From the NCBI GenBank assembly GCA_905198155.1, contig CAJKBQ010000022.1, forward strand, positions 1-47,038: a DNA stretch of 47,038 bases. The letters run 5' to 3'. The DNA comes from an uncultured Eubacteriales bacterium (lineage in GTDB: Bacteria > Bacillota > Clostridia > Oscillospirales > Acutalibacteraceae). Below, in pieces: positions 40,297 to 47,038 of this stretch (position 1 is its first letter; each line of letters begins with the position of its first letter). Position numbers and translations under genes: made by a program. Below the pieces are notes generated by a model that saw only the letters and a program-made list of their open reading frames with translations, made no database searches and was not told where the DNA came from.

Positions 40297-40630
40297 CGGT
40301 TATTCCTCCAATGCCGTTATTCTTTCGTTTTGGCGATGGCAATTCATCGTACATTGACTCAAACAGCTCTGTAAGAAACGCTTTGCTGTCAACCTCATCC
40401 ACCAGCAGCATTTCTTTCGCTCCCTCATACGGGAACTCACAAATTGCCGCAGGCATAAGCTCCAGAGCGGATCTTGTTTTCTTTACAAGCAGCCGATCAT
40501 CATAGATCCCGCCGACGATTTTACCGCGATAATAGAGAATAAACTCTCCCATCATAGGACGGTAAGAAATATCGTCCAGATCGGATAGCTGTTCCAAAAT
40601 GAAATGAAGATACTCTTTACTGGATGCCAT
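40262..40630 (-). CDS. TfoX/Sxy N-terminal-domain protein
   Basis: A small cytoplasmic protein of 122 residues. MASSKEYLHFILEQLSDLDD, then SYRPMMGEFILYYRGKIVGG and the YDDRLLVK strand, make the TfoX N-terminal domain; no C-terminal DNA-binding part is present, as usual in Firmicutes. Such proteins are widespread in Clostridia next to GNAT genes; function unclear, and competence control as for Haemophilus Sxy is not implied. The last residues (after PKRKN) run into the start of the chimeric GNAT gene with a 35-base overlap, and the tail may be altered. AAAGTGGTG is a weak ribosome binding site. Confidence 0.8.
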   Translation of the reverse strand: MASSKEYLHFILEQLSDLDDISYRPMMGEFILYYRGKIVGGIYDDRLLVKKTRSALELMPAAICEFPYEGAKEMLLVDEVDSKAFLTELFESMYDELPSPKRKNNGIGGITDELHSDHKRKY

Positions 40631-40671
40631 TATTTTTACACCACTTTTTGCATTGCTCGATTCTTGCGCCG

Positions 40672-40848
40672 TTATCGCTTTGCTCCATGTCGTAAGCAAA
40701 ACTGGAGCGATCTTAAATAAAGCTGACTATAGTACAGCACGGGGAATACCACAAGCGGCATCGGAACGAAGAGAAAAGCACGGTTCAGCAGGGCGATCGT
40801 CCGCCCGCCTGCAAAATAGCGAATCCGCACCTTGTAATTCCGGCAGAT
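40672..40848 (-). pseudogene. 3' fragment of a membrane-protein gene
   Basis: On the minus strand an open frame without a start codon reads VRIRYFAGGRTIALLNRAF, LFVPMPLVVFPVLYYSQLYL and RSLQFCLRHGAKR, then stops at 40672. Hydrophobic and basic stretches alternate as in a real membrane protein end. A stop codon in frame near 40851 closes it upstream. No family recognised. It lies just before the TfoX-like gene, on the same strand, and overlaps the promoter of the SIMPL gene (opposite strand). Confidence 0.45.
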
Positions 40849-40860
40849 TTATGATAGAAT
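40832..40860 (+). promoter_or_regulatory. Promoter of the SIMPL-domain gene
   Basis: TTGTAA (40832-40837), 17-bp spacer, TAGAAT (40855-40860), 56 bases before the ATG. Confidence 0.6.
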
Positions 40861-40916
40861 ATGTTTTGTAAAAAAGAAAAGCCACAAAATCATTTTTGAC
40901 ACGGGAGGAACCGATT

Positions 40917-41576
40917 ATGAACAGAACCATCACCATTAAAGGCATGGGCAGGCTGAGCCTGAAACCGGATCAAACGGTGGTGTCGCTGACCCTGAAAACG
41001 ATCCATCCGGTCTACGATAAAGCCATGGACGAAGCCGCGCAGCACCTGGATCAGCTGCGGGCGGCGCTCGACGCCATCGGCTTTGCCAAAGACGACCTGA
41101 AAACCCGGAATTTTGACGTGGATACGGAGTATGAGAGCGAGCGGGATTCAAACGGCAGATGCAAACGCATCTTTATCGGGTATGCCGTCACGCATCAGCT
41201 GAAACTGTCGTTCGATTTCGATTCGCGGCGACTGTCCCAAACGCTGGGCGCGATTGCAGGCTGCATCGCCGAGCCGGAGCTGAATGTTCAGTTCACGGTG
41301 AAGGACAAAGACGCGGTGAATGCGGCGCTTTTGGCGAACGCGTGCGCCAATGCGAAGGCCAAAGCCGATATTCTGGTTCGGGCTGCCGGTGTGACGTTGG
41401 GCCAGCTGGTTTCCATCGACTACAACTGGGGCGAACTGCACCTTTATTCCCCGACCCGGTACGATATGGCGGAAGCCTGCATGATGAAAGCCAGTGCCGC
41501 GCCCGCCAGCATTGAAATTGAACCGGACGATATCGATGTCAGCGACAATGTAACATTTGTGTGGGAAATTCAGTAA
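40917..41576 (+). CDS. SIMPL-domain protein (DUF541)
   Basis: 219 residues. It begins TITIKGMGRLSLKPDQTVVS, the usual SIMPL start, with the repeat-like NFDVDTEYESERDSNGRCKR and GYAVTHQLKLSFD stretches, and ends in SDNVTFVWEI. SIMPL proteins form oligomeric assemblies and are mostly exported or surface-linked, but no signal peptide is visible here, so a cytoplasmic location is likely. Function unknown. GGGAGG lies before the ATG at 40917; the in-frame codon at 40896 is less likely. The methyltransferase gene follows after 49 bases on the same strand. Confidence 0.87.
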   Translation: MNRTITIKGMGRLSLKPDQTVVSLTLKTIHPVYDKAMDEAAQHLDQLRAALDAIGFAKDDLKTRNFDVDTEYESERDSNGRCKRIFIGYAVTHQLKLSFDFDSRRLSQTLGAIAGCIAEPELNVQFTVKDKDAVNAALLANACANAKAKADILVRAAGVTLGQLVSIDYNWGELHLYSPTRYDMAEACMMKASAAPASIEIEPDDIDVSDNVTFVWEIQ

Positions 41577-41625
41577 AACACCGGAATCGATGCCGGAATA
41601 AAACAAGCTACGGAGCACAAGTAAA

Positions 41626-42372
41626 ATGAACTACACCAGCCGTTTTGACGGCAGGGGCGAAATCTACGCGAAAGCAAGGCCCAAATATGCCGCGGAATTT
41701 TTTGACTATCTGAAAAACACCATGCACATCCCGGCCGGATCCGTTTTTGCGGACGTCGGTTCGGGGACGGGGATTTTCACAGAGCAGCTGCTGCACTGCG
41801 GCTATGCGGTTTACGCCGTGGAGCCGAACGACGATATGCGGCGGAAAGCGGAGGAAAAACTGACCCGCGCCGACCGCTTTGTTTCGGTTTGCGGCAGCGA
41901 TGTCCACATGAATCTCCCCGACTACAGTGTCGATTACATTACCGCCGCGCAGGCGTTTCATTGGTTCGACGCCGAAGCGTTCCGGCAGGAATGCAGGCGC
42001 GTTTTGAAGCCCGGCGGGCAGGTCATTGTCGTATACAATTCCAGAGACGAAAAAGCCGCCTGCACCCAGGCCCTCGCCGACGTGCGGCGCCGGTATACGC
42101 CCGGATTCCGCGGCTTTTCAAACGGCATCGGCGATGAAAAGTGCATCGCGTTTTTCGCAGGGAAATGCGTTGTTTTCCGCACCGATAACACGCAAATCTA
42201 TGACCGGCAGGGCTATATCAACCGCGTGCTGTCCTCTTCGTATTCATTGAAGGCGGAGGACGACCGGTATGCGGCGTATTTGAAAGAGATCAACGGAATT
42301 TTTGACCGGTTTTCGGCAGACGGCCGGATTGCCGTGCCGACCGAAACGGTCGCATACATCGGCGCGGTTTGA
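41626..42372 (+). CDS. Class I SAM-dependent methyltransferase
   Basis: A soluble enzyme of 248 residues. The SAM-binding glycine loop is VFADVGSGTGIFTEQLL (about 40-56), followed by the acidic ribose contact VEPNDDM (about 66), motif II DYITAAQAFHWFD (about 104-116) and LKPGGQVIVVYN (about 127-138). The family is Methyltransf_11-like, with N-terminal GRGEIYAKARPKYAAEF typical of clostridial proteins of unknown substrate. ACGGAG precedes the ATG. It may be read with the SIMPL gene, since no terminator lies between them, and a strong terminator follows. Confidence 0.87.
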   Translation: MNYTSRFDGRGEIYAKARPKYAAEFFDYLKNTMHIPAGSVFADVGSGTGIFTEQLLHCGYAVYAVEPNDDMRRKAEEKLTRADRFVSVCGSDVHMNLPDYSVDYITAAQAFHWFDAEAFRQECRRVLKPGGQVIVVYNSRDEKAACTQALADVRRRYTPGFRGFSNGIGDEKCIAFFAGKCVVFRTDNTQIYDRQGYINRVLSSSYSLKAEDDRYAAYLKEINGIFDRFSADGRIAVPTETVAYIGAV

Positions 42373-42384
42373 CGGTTCCGCATA

Positions 42385-42423
42385 AACAGCACAAGTGGAA
42401 TTTCCCGCTTGTGCTGTTTTTTA
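42385..42423. terminator. Bidirectional terminator between the methyltransferase and rsgA
   Basis: An 11-bp perfect stem AACAGCACAAG / CTTGTGCTGTT (42385-42395 and 42408-42418) with a T run on the plus side and a shorter one on the minus side. Confidence 0.88.
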
Positions 42424-43416
42424 TTACCGTTTTTTTTTCCGGTTCGATGCATTGATTTTCGCAATCGCCCGAAATTTCGCCCGTTTGGCTTCCAAATATT
42501 TGCTGTGTTCTGCCGCGTATTCATTTTCCGCTTTCAGTTTTCGATAAGACGCCAACCGCGCGGCGTCCAGCGTGCCGTCCGCCAGAGCGCTTTGGATCGC
42601 GCACCCCGGCTCCGAGGTGTGCGTGCAGTTTGAAAATTTGCATTCGCGGGCCAGTGATTCGATATCCACAAACGCCGTATCGATGCCGTCGCCGCTGTCC
42701 CACAGCCCAAGCTCCCGCATACCGGGTGTGTCGATGACAAATGCACCGTTCGGCAGCGAAATCAATTCCCGGTGCGTGATCGTATGCCGTCCCTTGTCGT
42801 TCTGCCCGGTCGCCTGGGTGGCGATGCGGTCATTCCCCGTGAGTTTGTTGATAAGGGTGGATTTCCCAACGCCGGAGGAACCGATGAATGCAACGGTTTG
42901 GCCCGGTTGGATATACTTTGCGACCGCCTCGTAGTCCCCGTCCAGCGACGAGACCGCAAGGATATCCACCCCCGGCGCGGCATTTTGCGTTTTGGCGATT
43001 TTGCGTGCCACGTCGGGGCAAAGATCCGATTTTGTCAAAACCACCACCGGCGTCGCGCCGCTGTCAAACGTGATGGACAGATACCGTTCCAACCGTCTGA
43101 CGTTGAAATTGTGATTGAGTGACATACAAATAAACGCAATGTCGATGTTTGCGGCGACGAGCTGCTCGCGCTTTTCCGGCCCGGCGGCCTTTCGGATGAA
43201 GCAGCTTTTTCGCGGCAGCAGGCGCGTGATGACCGCATTGCTGCCGTCCGCCGGCCACTGCACCGCGACGTAATCGCCGACGGTGGGGTAATCGGCAATC
43301 GTCGCCGCCGTATACCGGTATTTTCCGGAAACGGACGCCGGTTTCACGTCCGTGCCGTTGCTGATGATATAAATTCCTTTGTTCTGCGCGAGTACCCGCG
43401 CTTGCAATTCGTCCAT
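42424..43416 (-). CDS. rsgA: Small ribosomal subunit biogenesis GTPase
   Basis: A circularly permuted GTPase of 330 residues that helps 30S subunits mature. Order of motifs: an OB-fold N-terminus, G4 LTKSD (about 130), G1 GSSGVGKST (about 180), G3 DTPGM (about 228), then a zinc site ECKFSNCTHTSEPGC (about 262-276). A basic tail RKKKR ends it. The ATG at 43416 is preceded by GGGAGAAAG at seven bases; the frame continues upstream but is not coding. Close to many RsgA2-like paralogues, so it may be an accessory copy rather than the only rsgA; the window shows no other. Confidence 0.93.
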   Translation of the reverse strand: MDELQARVLAQNKGIYIISNGTDVKPASVSGKYRYTAATIADYPTVGDYVAVQWPADGSNAVITRLLPRKSCFIRKAAGPEKREQLVAANIDIAFICMSLNHNFNVRRLERYLSITFDSGATPVVVLTKSDLCPDVARKIAKTQNAAPGVDILAVSSLDGDYEAVAKYIQPGQTVAFIGSSGVGKSTLINKLTGNDRIATQATGQNDKGRHTITHRELISLPNGAFVIDTPGMRELGLWDSGDGIDTAFVDIESLARECKFSNCTHTSEPGCAIQSALADGTLDAARLASYRKLKAENEYAAEHSKYLEAKRAKFRAIAKINASNRKKKR

Positions 43417-43418
43417 AT

Positions 43419-43706
43419 TCACACTTTCTCCCAATGATTTTTCCGTTTTGCGCCGCGGAAAGCGATGATTGCCCCGCAAGCCCCAGCGCGCCCCACGGTG
43501 CAGCCGCGCGTATAAATTCTCAAATCGAATGCATTTGATAACTCCTCCGTAATGAAACAGCGCAACCGATCGACCGGTAGCCCAATGGCCAAATGGATTG
43601 CGTAAATGGTTCGGCGTTTGAATTTTTCCAGATTCCCGAGTCCCCGGCAGCATCCGGTGCAGGCATCGCCTGCCCAAAATACCTTGAGATCCACGCAGCC
43701 GCCCAT
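43419..43706 (-). CDS. Small unassigned open frame
   Basis: A 95-residue frame, MGGCVDLKVFWAGDACTGCC onward, rich in cysteine near its start. The ATG at 43706 overlaps the stop of the upstream hydrolase fragment (TGATG) and has GGTGG seven bases upstream, as in real operons. I recognise no domain, and the composition is not clearly coding, so it may equally be random or part of eroded sequence. It ends just before rsgA. Confidence 0.2.
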   Translation of the reverse strand: MGGCVDLKVFWAGDACTGCCRGLGNLEKFKRRTIYAIHLAIGLPVDRLRCFITEELSNAFDLRIYTRGCTVGRAGACGAIIAFRGAKRKNHWEKV

Positions 43707-43802
43707 CAATTTCCACCGGGCAGACTTTTCAGGAAATCACCCACCGTCCGGTTAAATTCCGCGGGGCGCTGATTCGCGTATCCGACTCCCCATTTTCGCC
43801 GT
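43703..43802 (-). pseudogene. 3' fragment of a probable alpha/beta hydrolase gene
   Basis: About 32 codons on the minus strand ending in a stop (43703-43705): GVGYANQRPAEFNRTVGDFL then KSLPGGN. The QRPAEFNRTVGDFL pattern is the common end of alpha/beta hydrolases (NPEEFN...DFL). No start or catalytic part remains. It lies directly behind the TetR fragment on the same strand. Confidence 0.4.
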
Positions 43803-44046
43803 TCAGTCCGCCCCATTCGTCCCGTACAATTTGAAAAACTGCCGGATGTGCCGTGCAATCAGCGCCGTCACTTCGGCCTCGCGCGCCGGTTCGCGGTCGC
43901 ACAGGTTGATCCAAACGGAGACGGGGAGGCAAAACTGCGCCGCCATAATCTCCGGGTCGTGCGCCAGCAGCGTCCCCCGGTCGATGAGAAACCGGATCAG
44001 CCCCGTGAAATAGCGCATGACGTCGGTGTAGGTCTGTGCGGATATG
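43803..44046 (-). pseudogene. 3' fragment of a TetR-family regulator
   Basis: On the minus strand about 78 codons ending in a stop at 43803 encode AQTYTDVMRYFTGLIRFLID, then MAAQFCLPVSVWINLCDREP and EVTALIARHIRQFFKLYG, the C-terminal ligand-binding helices of TetR regulators. The N-terminal helix-turn-helix is missing. The resemblance ends abruptly at about 44040, where the start of the next gene on the opposite strand begins, indicating a deletion or rearrangement. Confidence 0.65.
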
Positions 44047-44829
44047 ACTGAAAAAATCAAGCTTTCCGGCGTGCCGGAAACCATGCTGCAAACGCTTTAT
44101 GTCCGCGCCAAAGAAAGCAGCGGACGCGGCGCGATTCGCGACCGGAAAGCAGAGGAGCTCATCGGCAAACTGGACTACGACTTTTCCCTTGCGGACCGGG
44201 ATCCTGCCATGCACAGCGGCGTCATCGCCCGCACGATCGTGCTGGACCGGCTGGTGGATGCGTGGCTGGCGCAGCATCCCGGCGCGGTCGTCGTCAATAT
44301 CGCCTGCGGGCTGGACACCCGGTGCTACCGGATGCACGGGTATACGCATTGGTACAATCTGGATCTGCCGCAGACCATGGCCGTCCGGGAACGGCTGCTG
44401 CCGGAATCCGGCGTCGTCTCGCAGATTTCCATGTCCGCCATGGCGGACTGGGGCGGCGAAATTGCAGCGCACGACGCCCCCGCCCTCGTCATCATTGAAG
44501 GACTGACCATGTACTTAACCGAAGCGGACGTCCGGCAGATTTTTGCCGTGATTTCCAATCGGTTTGAAAAAGCGACCGTGTTTGCGGAGATCATGAACCC
44601 CGCGATGGCCAGGCGGTTCAAAGAAAAATCCATCGATGGCAGCCACGCCAAATTCACATGGGGCATCCAAAACGGCAAAGCGCTCGCCGCGCTGCTGTCG
44701 GATTTCCGGTTTGTGGAAGAACACGCCCTGACCGAAGGCATGGCGTCGTTCGTCCCGGTTTACAAGCTGCTCGGGAAAATCCCGTTCGTGCGGAATCTGT
44801 CCAACAAGATCATCGTCCTGGAAAAGTGA
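44044..44829 (+). CDS. Leucine-carboxyl-methyltransferase-family enzyme (PF04072 type)
   Basis: 261 residues. It begins MTEKIKLSGVPETMLQTLYV, the full N-terminus of this family, followed by LDYDFSLADRD, the SAM-binding VVNIACGLDTRCYRM (about 80-94), YNLDLPQT (about 102-109) and VIIEGLTMYL (about 150-159). In bacteria the group methylates small molecules in secondary metabolism, and the substrate here is unknown. The gene lacks a recognisable ribosome binding site, and the sequence right before the ATG belongs to a broken TetR gene on the other strand, so it may have lost its own promoter. The ATC-hydrolase-like gene follows after 53 bases. Confidence 0.83.
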   Translation: MTEKIKLSGVPETMLQTLYVRAKESSGRGAIRDRKAEELIGKLDYDFSLADRDPAMHSGVIARTIVLDRLVDAWLAQHPGAVVVNIACGLDTRCYRMHGYTHWYNLDLPQTMAVRERLLPESGVVSQISMSAMADWGGEIAAHDAPALVIIEGLTMYLTEADVRQIFAVISNRFEKATVFAEIMNPAMARRFKEKSIDGSHAKFTWGIQNGKALAALLSDFRFVEEHALTEGMASFVPVYKLLGKIPFVRNLSNKIIVLEK

Positions 44830-44882
44830 CCCGGCCGATGGTACAAAAATGCGAAAATGAATCCTGAAAGGCGAGGGAGAAG

Positions 44883-45584
44883 ATGAAAGACAAAGAAGTC
44901 CCGATCAATCGCGACTGTCACGTGCTGTACTCCAAGCCGTGCAAAGCCGAAATCCAAAAGAAAATCGCGCTGCATTACCCGCCCGCGCAGCGCGCAGCCG
45001 TATGGGAACAGGTGCAGTGTCAATATGCCGCGTTTCTTTCCGACTGGCGCACCGACCTCGGCGGGAAGAAAAATTTCCACAACGGCAAGGGCGGTACATA
45101 CGACTGCATCGCGATCATGAGCTACTACGTCGTGTGCAAATCCGTCACGACGTTCCGCGAAAACGAGGAGATCGAAGAAAACCTGATTTTCCCCGCGTTC
45201 CGCAAATTGAAGTTTGTGGACTGCAACAAGCCGTTTTGGCGGCGGCTGATGTACCGCGCGTTCACGACGGCGAAAAAGCGCTGCGACGCGTGGCACGATT
45301 ACGAGATGCAGGTCGCCGCGTACGCGCCGGATCGGCCGATTTACTATGAATTCACGGCGTGCCCGGCGGCGGAGTTTGCGAAAAAGTTCGGTCTTACGGA
45401 GATTATGCCGGCGCTCTGCAACGTGGACTATGTGTCGATGGAGCAGATTCACGCCAAGCTGATCCGAACCACGACCTGCGCGAACGGCTGCAAATGCGAC
45501 TACACCATTTGCGGCGACCGGGACGCGTACGCCGGGCAGCACCCCGAATACCGCGACGCGGCGGGGTACCGGAGAAACCGATAA
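44883..45584 (+). CDS. L-2-amino-thiazoline-4-carboxylic acid hydrolase-like protein
   Basis: A cytoplasmic protein of 233 residues. Its C-terminal half (about 140-225) shows the ATC-hydrolase-like pattern: YYEFTACPAAEFAKKFGLTE, then PALCNVDYVSMEQIHAKLIR and TTCANGCKCDYTICGD, with clustered conserved cysteines. The named enzyme opens a thiazoline ring to give S-containing amino acid, but most clostridial members are uncharacterised. GCGAGGGAG lies before the ATG. It is between the methyltransferase gene and the ketopantoate-reductase-like gene on one strand, 30 bases from the latter, so co-transcription is likely. Confidence 0.75.
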   Translation: MKDKEVPINRDCHVLYSKPCKAEIQKKIALHYPPAQRAAVWEQVQCQYAAFLSDWRTDLGGKKNFHNGKGGTYDCIAIMSYYVVCKSVTTFRENEEIEENLIFPAFRKLKFVDCNKPFWRRLMYRAFTTAKKRCDAWHDYEMQVAAYAPDRPIYYEFTACPAAEFAKKFGLTEIMPALCNVDYVSMEQIHAKLIRTTTCANGCKCDYTICGDRDAYAGQHPEYRDAAGYRRNR

Positions 45585-45614
45585 AATCTTTTTTGGGAAG
45601 AAGGGGAAGGAACC

Positions 45615-46541
45615 ATGAAAATTTTAGTATTTGGCGCAGGCGTGCTGGGCTGCAACCTGGCCAACGATTTGTCCCGCGCCGGGAAAGACGTCACATTGCT
45701 TGCGCGCGGGGCGTGGGCAGCGGAACTCCAAAAGAACGGGCTGCGGATCAAAAACCAATTTCTTCCGTGGACATCGACTCGCCGAATTCCGGTCGCGACG
45801 GCGCTTTCGCCGGACGATTCGTACGACGTGATCTTCGCGGTCGTCCGCTGCACGCAGATGGCGGCGGTGATCGACGCGCTGCGGGCCAGCCGAACGAAAA
45901 ATATCGTCTTTGTCGGCAACAATGTCCGCGCAGCGGAGGTGGCGGCGCAGCTGCCGGAGAAAAACGTGATGTTCGCGTTCGCAAGCTCGGCGGGACACCG
46001 GACGGCCGACCGCGTGGTTTCGGTGGATCTCCACAAAATCACGATTGGGCAGCTCCGTGGCGCGCCGTCCAACGAAGAACTGATCGGGCAGATTTTTGCC
46101 GGAACCAAATATCGGGTCACATACGAGCCGAATATGGGCGATTTTCTCCTGTGCCACGCCGCATTTGTACTCCCGGCGGCCTTTGCCTGCTACAAAACCG
46201 ACGGCAGCCTGAAAAAGCTCAAAAAAGACGACGCCTATCTGAACCGGATGATCGACGCCAACATCGAAGGCTACCGCGCCCTCCGGAACGCCGGGCACGG
46301 GATTCTGCCGAAAGCGGACACGAATTTTGAAAGCGCCGCGTACCGGAAAACCTGTTTCCGCTTTTTCAAACTGATATGTGCGACCAGCCTCGGGAAAATT
46401 TGCGTCTCCGACCACGCCATGAACGCCGCCGATGAGATGAGCGCGCTGAACCGCGACCTGAAACGGTTCTTTGACGAAACCGGCGCCGCATATCCGGTCT
46501 GGCAGGCGCTGGAACAGGAATGCGGAACGGTTCTGAAATAA
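45615..46541 (+). CDS. Ketopantoate reductase (PanE/ApbA)-like oxidoreductase
   Basis: 308 residues. The N-terminal Rossmann fold begins MKILVFGAGVLGCNLAND (Gly-7, Gly-9, Gly-12) and suits NADPH, with LLARG next (about residue 30). The usual VKTxQ stretch is altered to FAVVRCTQM (about 74-82), and the C-terminal helical ApbA domain is present. Catalytic lysine of PanE is not clearly placed (KADTNFESAAYRKTC is the comparable region). It may therefore reduce another 2-keto acid; no panB or panC lies near. GGGAAGAAGGGGAAGG precedes the ATG. Last gene of the plus-strand group before a terminator-like hairpin. Confidence 0.8.
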   Translation: MKILVFGAGVLGCNLANDLSRAGKDVTLLARGAWAAELQKNGLRIKNQFLPWTSTRRIPVATALSPDDSYDVIFAVVRCTQMAAVIDALRASRTKNIVFVGNNVRAAEVAAQLPEKNVMFAFASSAGHRTADRVVSVDLHKITIGQLRGAPSNEELIGQIFAGTKYRVTYEPNMGDFLLCHAAFVLPAAFACYKTDGSLKKLKKDDAYLNRMIDANIEGYRALRNAGHGILPKADTNFESAAYRKTCFRFFKLICATSLGKICVSDHAMNAADEMSALNRDLKRFFDETGAAYPVWQALEQECGTVLK

Positions 46542-46566
46542 AAATCGCAAAACAGCAGACACACAA

Positions 46567-46600
46567 ACAGCGGCGACCGTTTCCGATCGCCGCTGTAAAA
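46567..46600. terminator. Hairpin between convergent genes
   Basis: A perfect 10-bp stem ACAGCGGCGA / TCGCCGCTGT (46567-46576 and 46587-46596) with a 10-base loop. T tails are poor on the plus side and moderate (TTTGTGTGT) on the minus side. Confidence 0.6.
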
Positions 46601-46612
46601 TTTACCGTTCCA

Positions 46613-47038
46613 TTATCCGTTGGATTTCCGCTTCCGGTCTCCGGCCTTTGCACCGATGACCGCGCCGCCGCTGACGAACAGCAGCGCCATCCACAGCGCG
46701 AGGCTGCTGCGCCCGCCGGTCGGCGGGGGATTCCCGTTATCCGGCAGCTTTTTCGTTACGGTGTCGGCCTTGGTAATTTCCTTGGTCGCCGCCGCATCGC
46801 TGTAATACTTGCCGCATCCGTCGCAGTACCAGTATTCGATATTGCCTTCGGCCGTTTTGGTTGCCGCCTTGGCGGGGAAATGCACCAGATTCGTGTGATT
46901 TTCCGCATCCCGTTCGCCGTACGCCATGCCGCAAATTTCACAATTCGCCGGATCCTTGCAGGTGGCCGTGCCGCCGGCGTGATTGGAAATCACTTTCCCG
47001 CAGATATCGCAGACATGGTCATCGTCGTCATCCGCGTG
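46613..47038 (-). CDS. Surface protein with C-terminal sorting-type signal (5' end outside window)
   Basis: The frame stays open to the end of the window, and 141 residues are visible. CXXC pairs with histidines are present (HVCDICGK, ATCKDPANCEICGMAYG, YWYCDGCGKYY), the repeat style of large secreted Clostridia surface proteins. The C-terminus has NPPPTGG, a hydrophobic stretch (SSLALWMALLFVSGGAVIG) and a basic tail KAGDRKRKSNG, the three parts of a sortase signal, with PPTGG in place of LPXTG. Anchoring by a non-class-A sortase is inferred. The ATG at 46993 is internal. Confidence 0.8.
   Translation of the reverse strand, partial: HADDDDDHVCDICGKVISNHAGGTATCKDPANCEICGMAYGERDAENHTNLVHFPAKAATKTAEGNIEYWYCDGCGKYYSDAAATKEITKADTVTKKLPDNGNPPPTGGRSSLALWMALLFVSGGAVIGAKAGDRKRKSNG

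Larger units (their letters stand above)
43417..44043. other. Eroded stretch upstream of rsgA
   Basis: About 630 bp with no complete gene that I can support: an unassigned small frame, a hydrolase tail and a TetR tail, all on the minus strand. No insertion sequence or clear terminator was seen. Confidence 0.5.

Noticed and set aside
40789..40812. Inverted GGCGATCGTCCGCCCGCC resembling the repeat near 3680
   Set aside because: The similarity is short and lies inside a coding-like fragment; chance is likely in GC-rich DNA.

Overview
The window looks like the chromosome of an uncultured, anaerobic, GC-rich member of the Clostridia, most likely Oscillospiraceae-like. Reasons: strong AGGAGG-type ribosome binding sites, TTGACA-N17-TATAAT promoters, LplB/YtcP-type sugar importers with YesM/YesN-like regulators, glycyl-radical ribonucleotide reductase, pyruvate phosphate dikinase, and GCTCCCTCGCGAGGGAGC palindromes of a kind I associate with that family. 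The taxonomy is inferred from gene style; no rRNA or tRNA gene was seen.

Region 1 (1-17946) is for carbohydrate use. It holds two paralogous ABC importer sets (permease, permease, lipoprotein binding protein), neither with its own ATPase. The first is followed by a membrane-anchored AraC regulator and an ArsB/CitM-like permease. The second is followed by a response regulator, a YesM-type histidine kinase, an SGNH esterase and a cytoplasmic GH2 glycosidase, the last four forming one tight operon. An approximately 190-bp composite palindromic repeat sits in the same place in both loci, between the binding-protein gene and the regulator gene, in opposite orientations.

Region 2 (18061-36325) is mostly core. 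It has an AI-2E-type exporter, nrdDG behind a promoter with NrdR-like boxes, and an orphan Phd-type antitoxin. A ferredoxin/FAD-oxidoreductase operon is divergent from a PocR-AraC regulator. Then come a PAP2 phosphatase, a SurA/PrsA-like lipoprotein, two small related lipoproteins, a pth-mfd operon and ppdK.

Region 3 (36459-46541) is accessory and visibly eroded: many short one-gene modules, several broken. An AraC/ABC operon has an ATPase gene interrupted by a one-base frameshift. A GNAT-like 5' part is fused to an ABC ATPase 3' part. A permease start is fused to a methyltransferase tail. Three further 3' fragments (membrane protein, TetR regulator, alpha/beta hydrolase) lie among apparently intact genes for a TfoX-domain protein, a SIMPL protein, two methyltransferases, RsgA, an ATC-hydrolase-like protein and a ketopantoate-reductase-like protein. 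The window ends inside a surface protein with a C-terminal sorting-type signal. I did not find a convincing new defence or mobile system. The most unusual signals are the two in-frame gene chimeras, the composite repeats and the NrdR-box arrangement.
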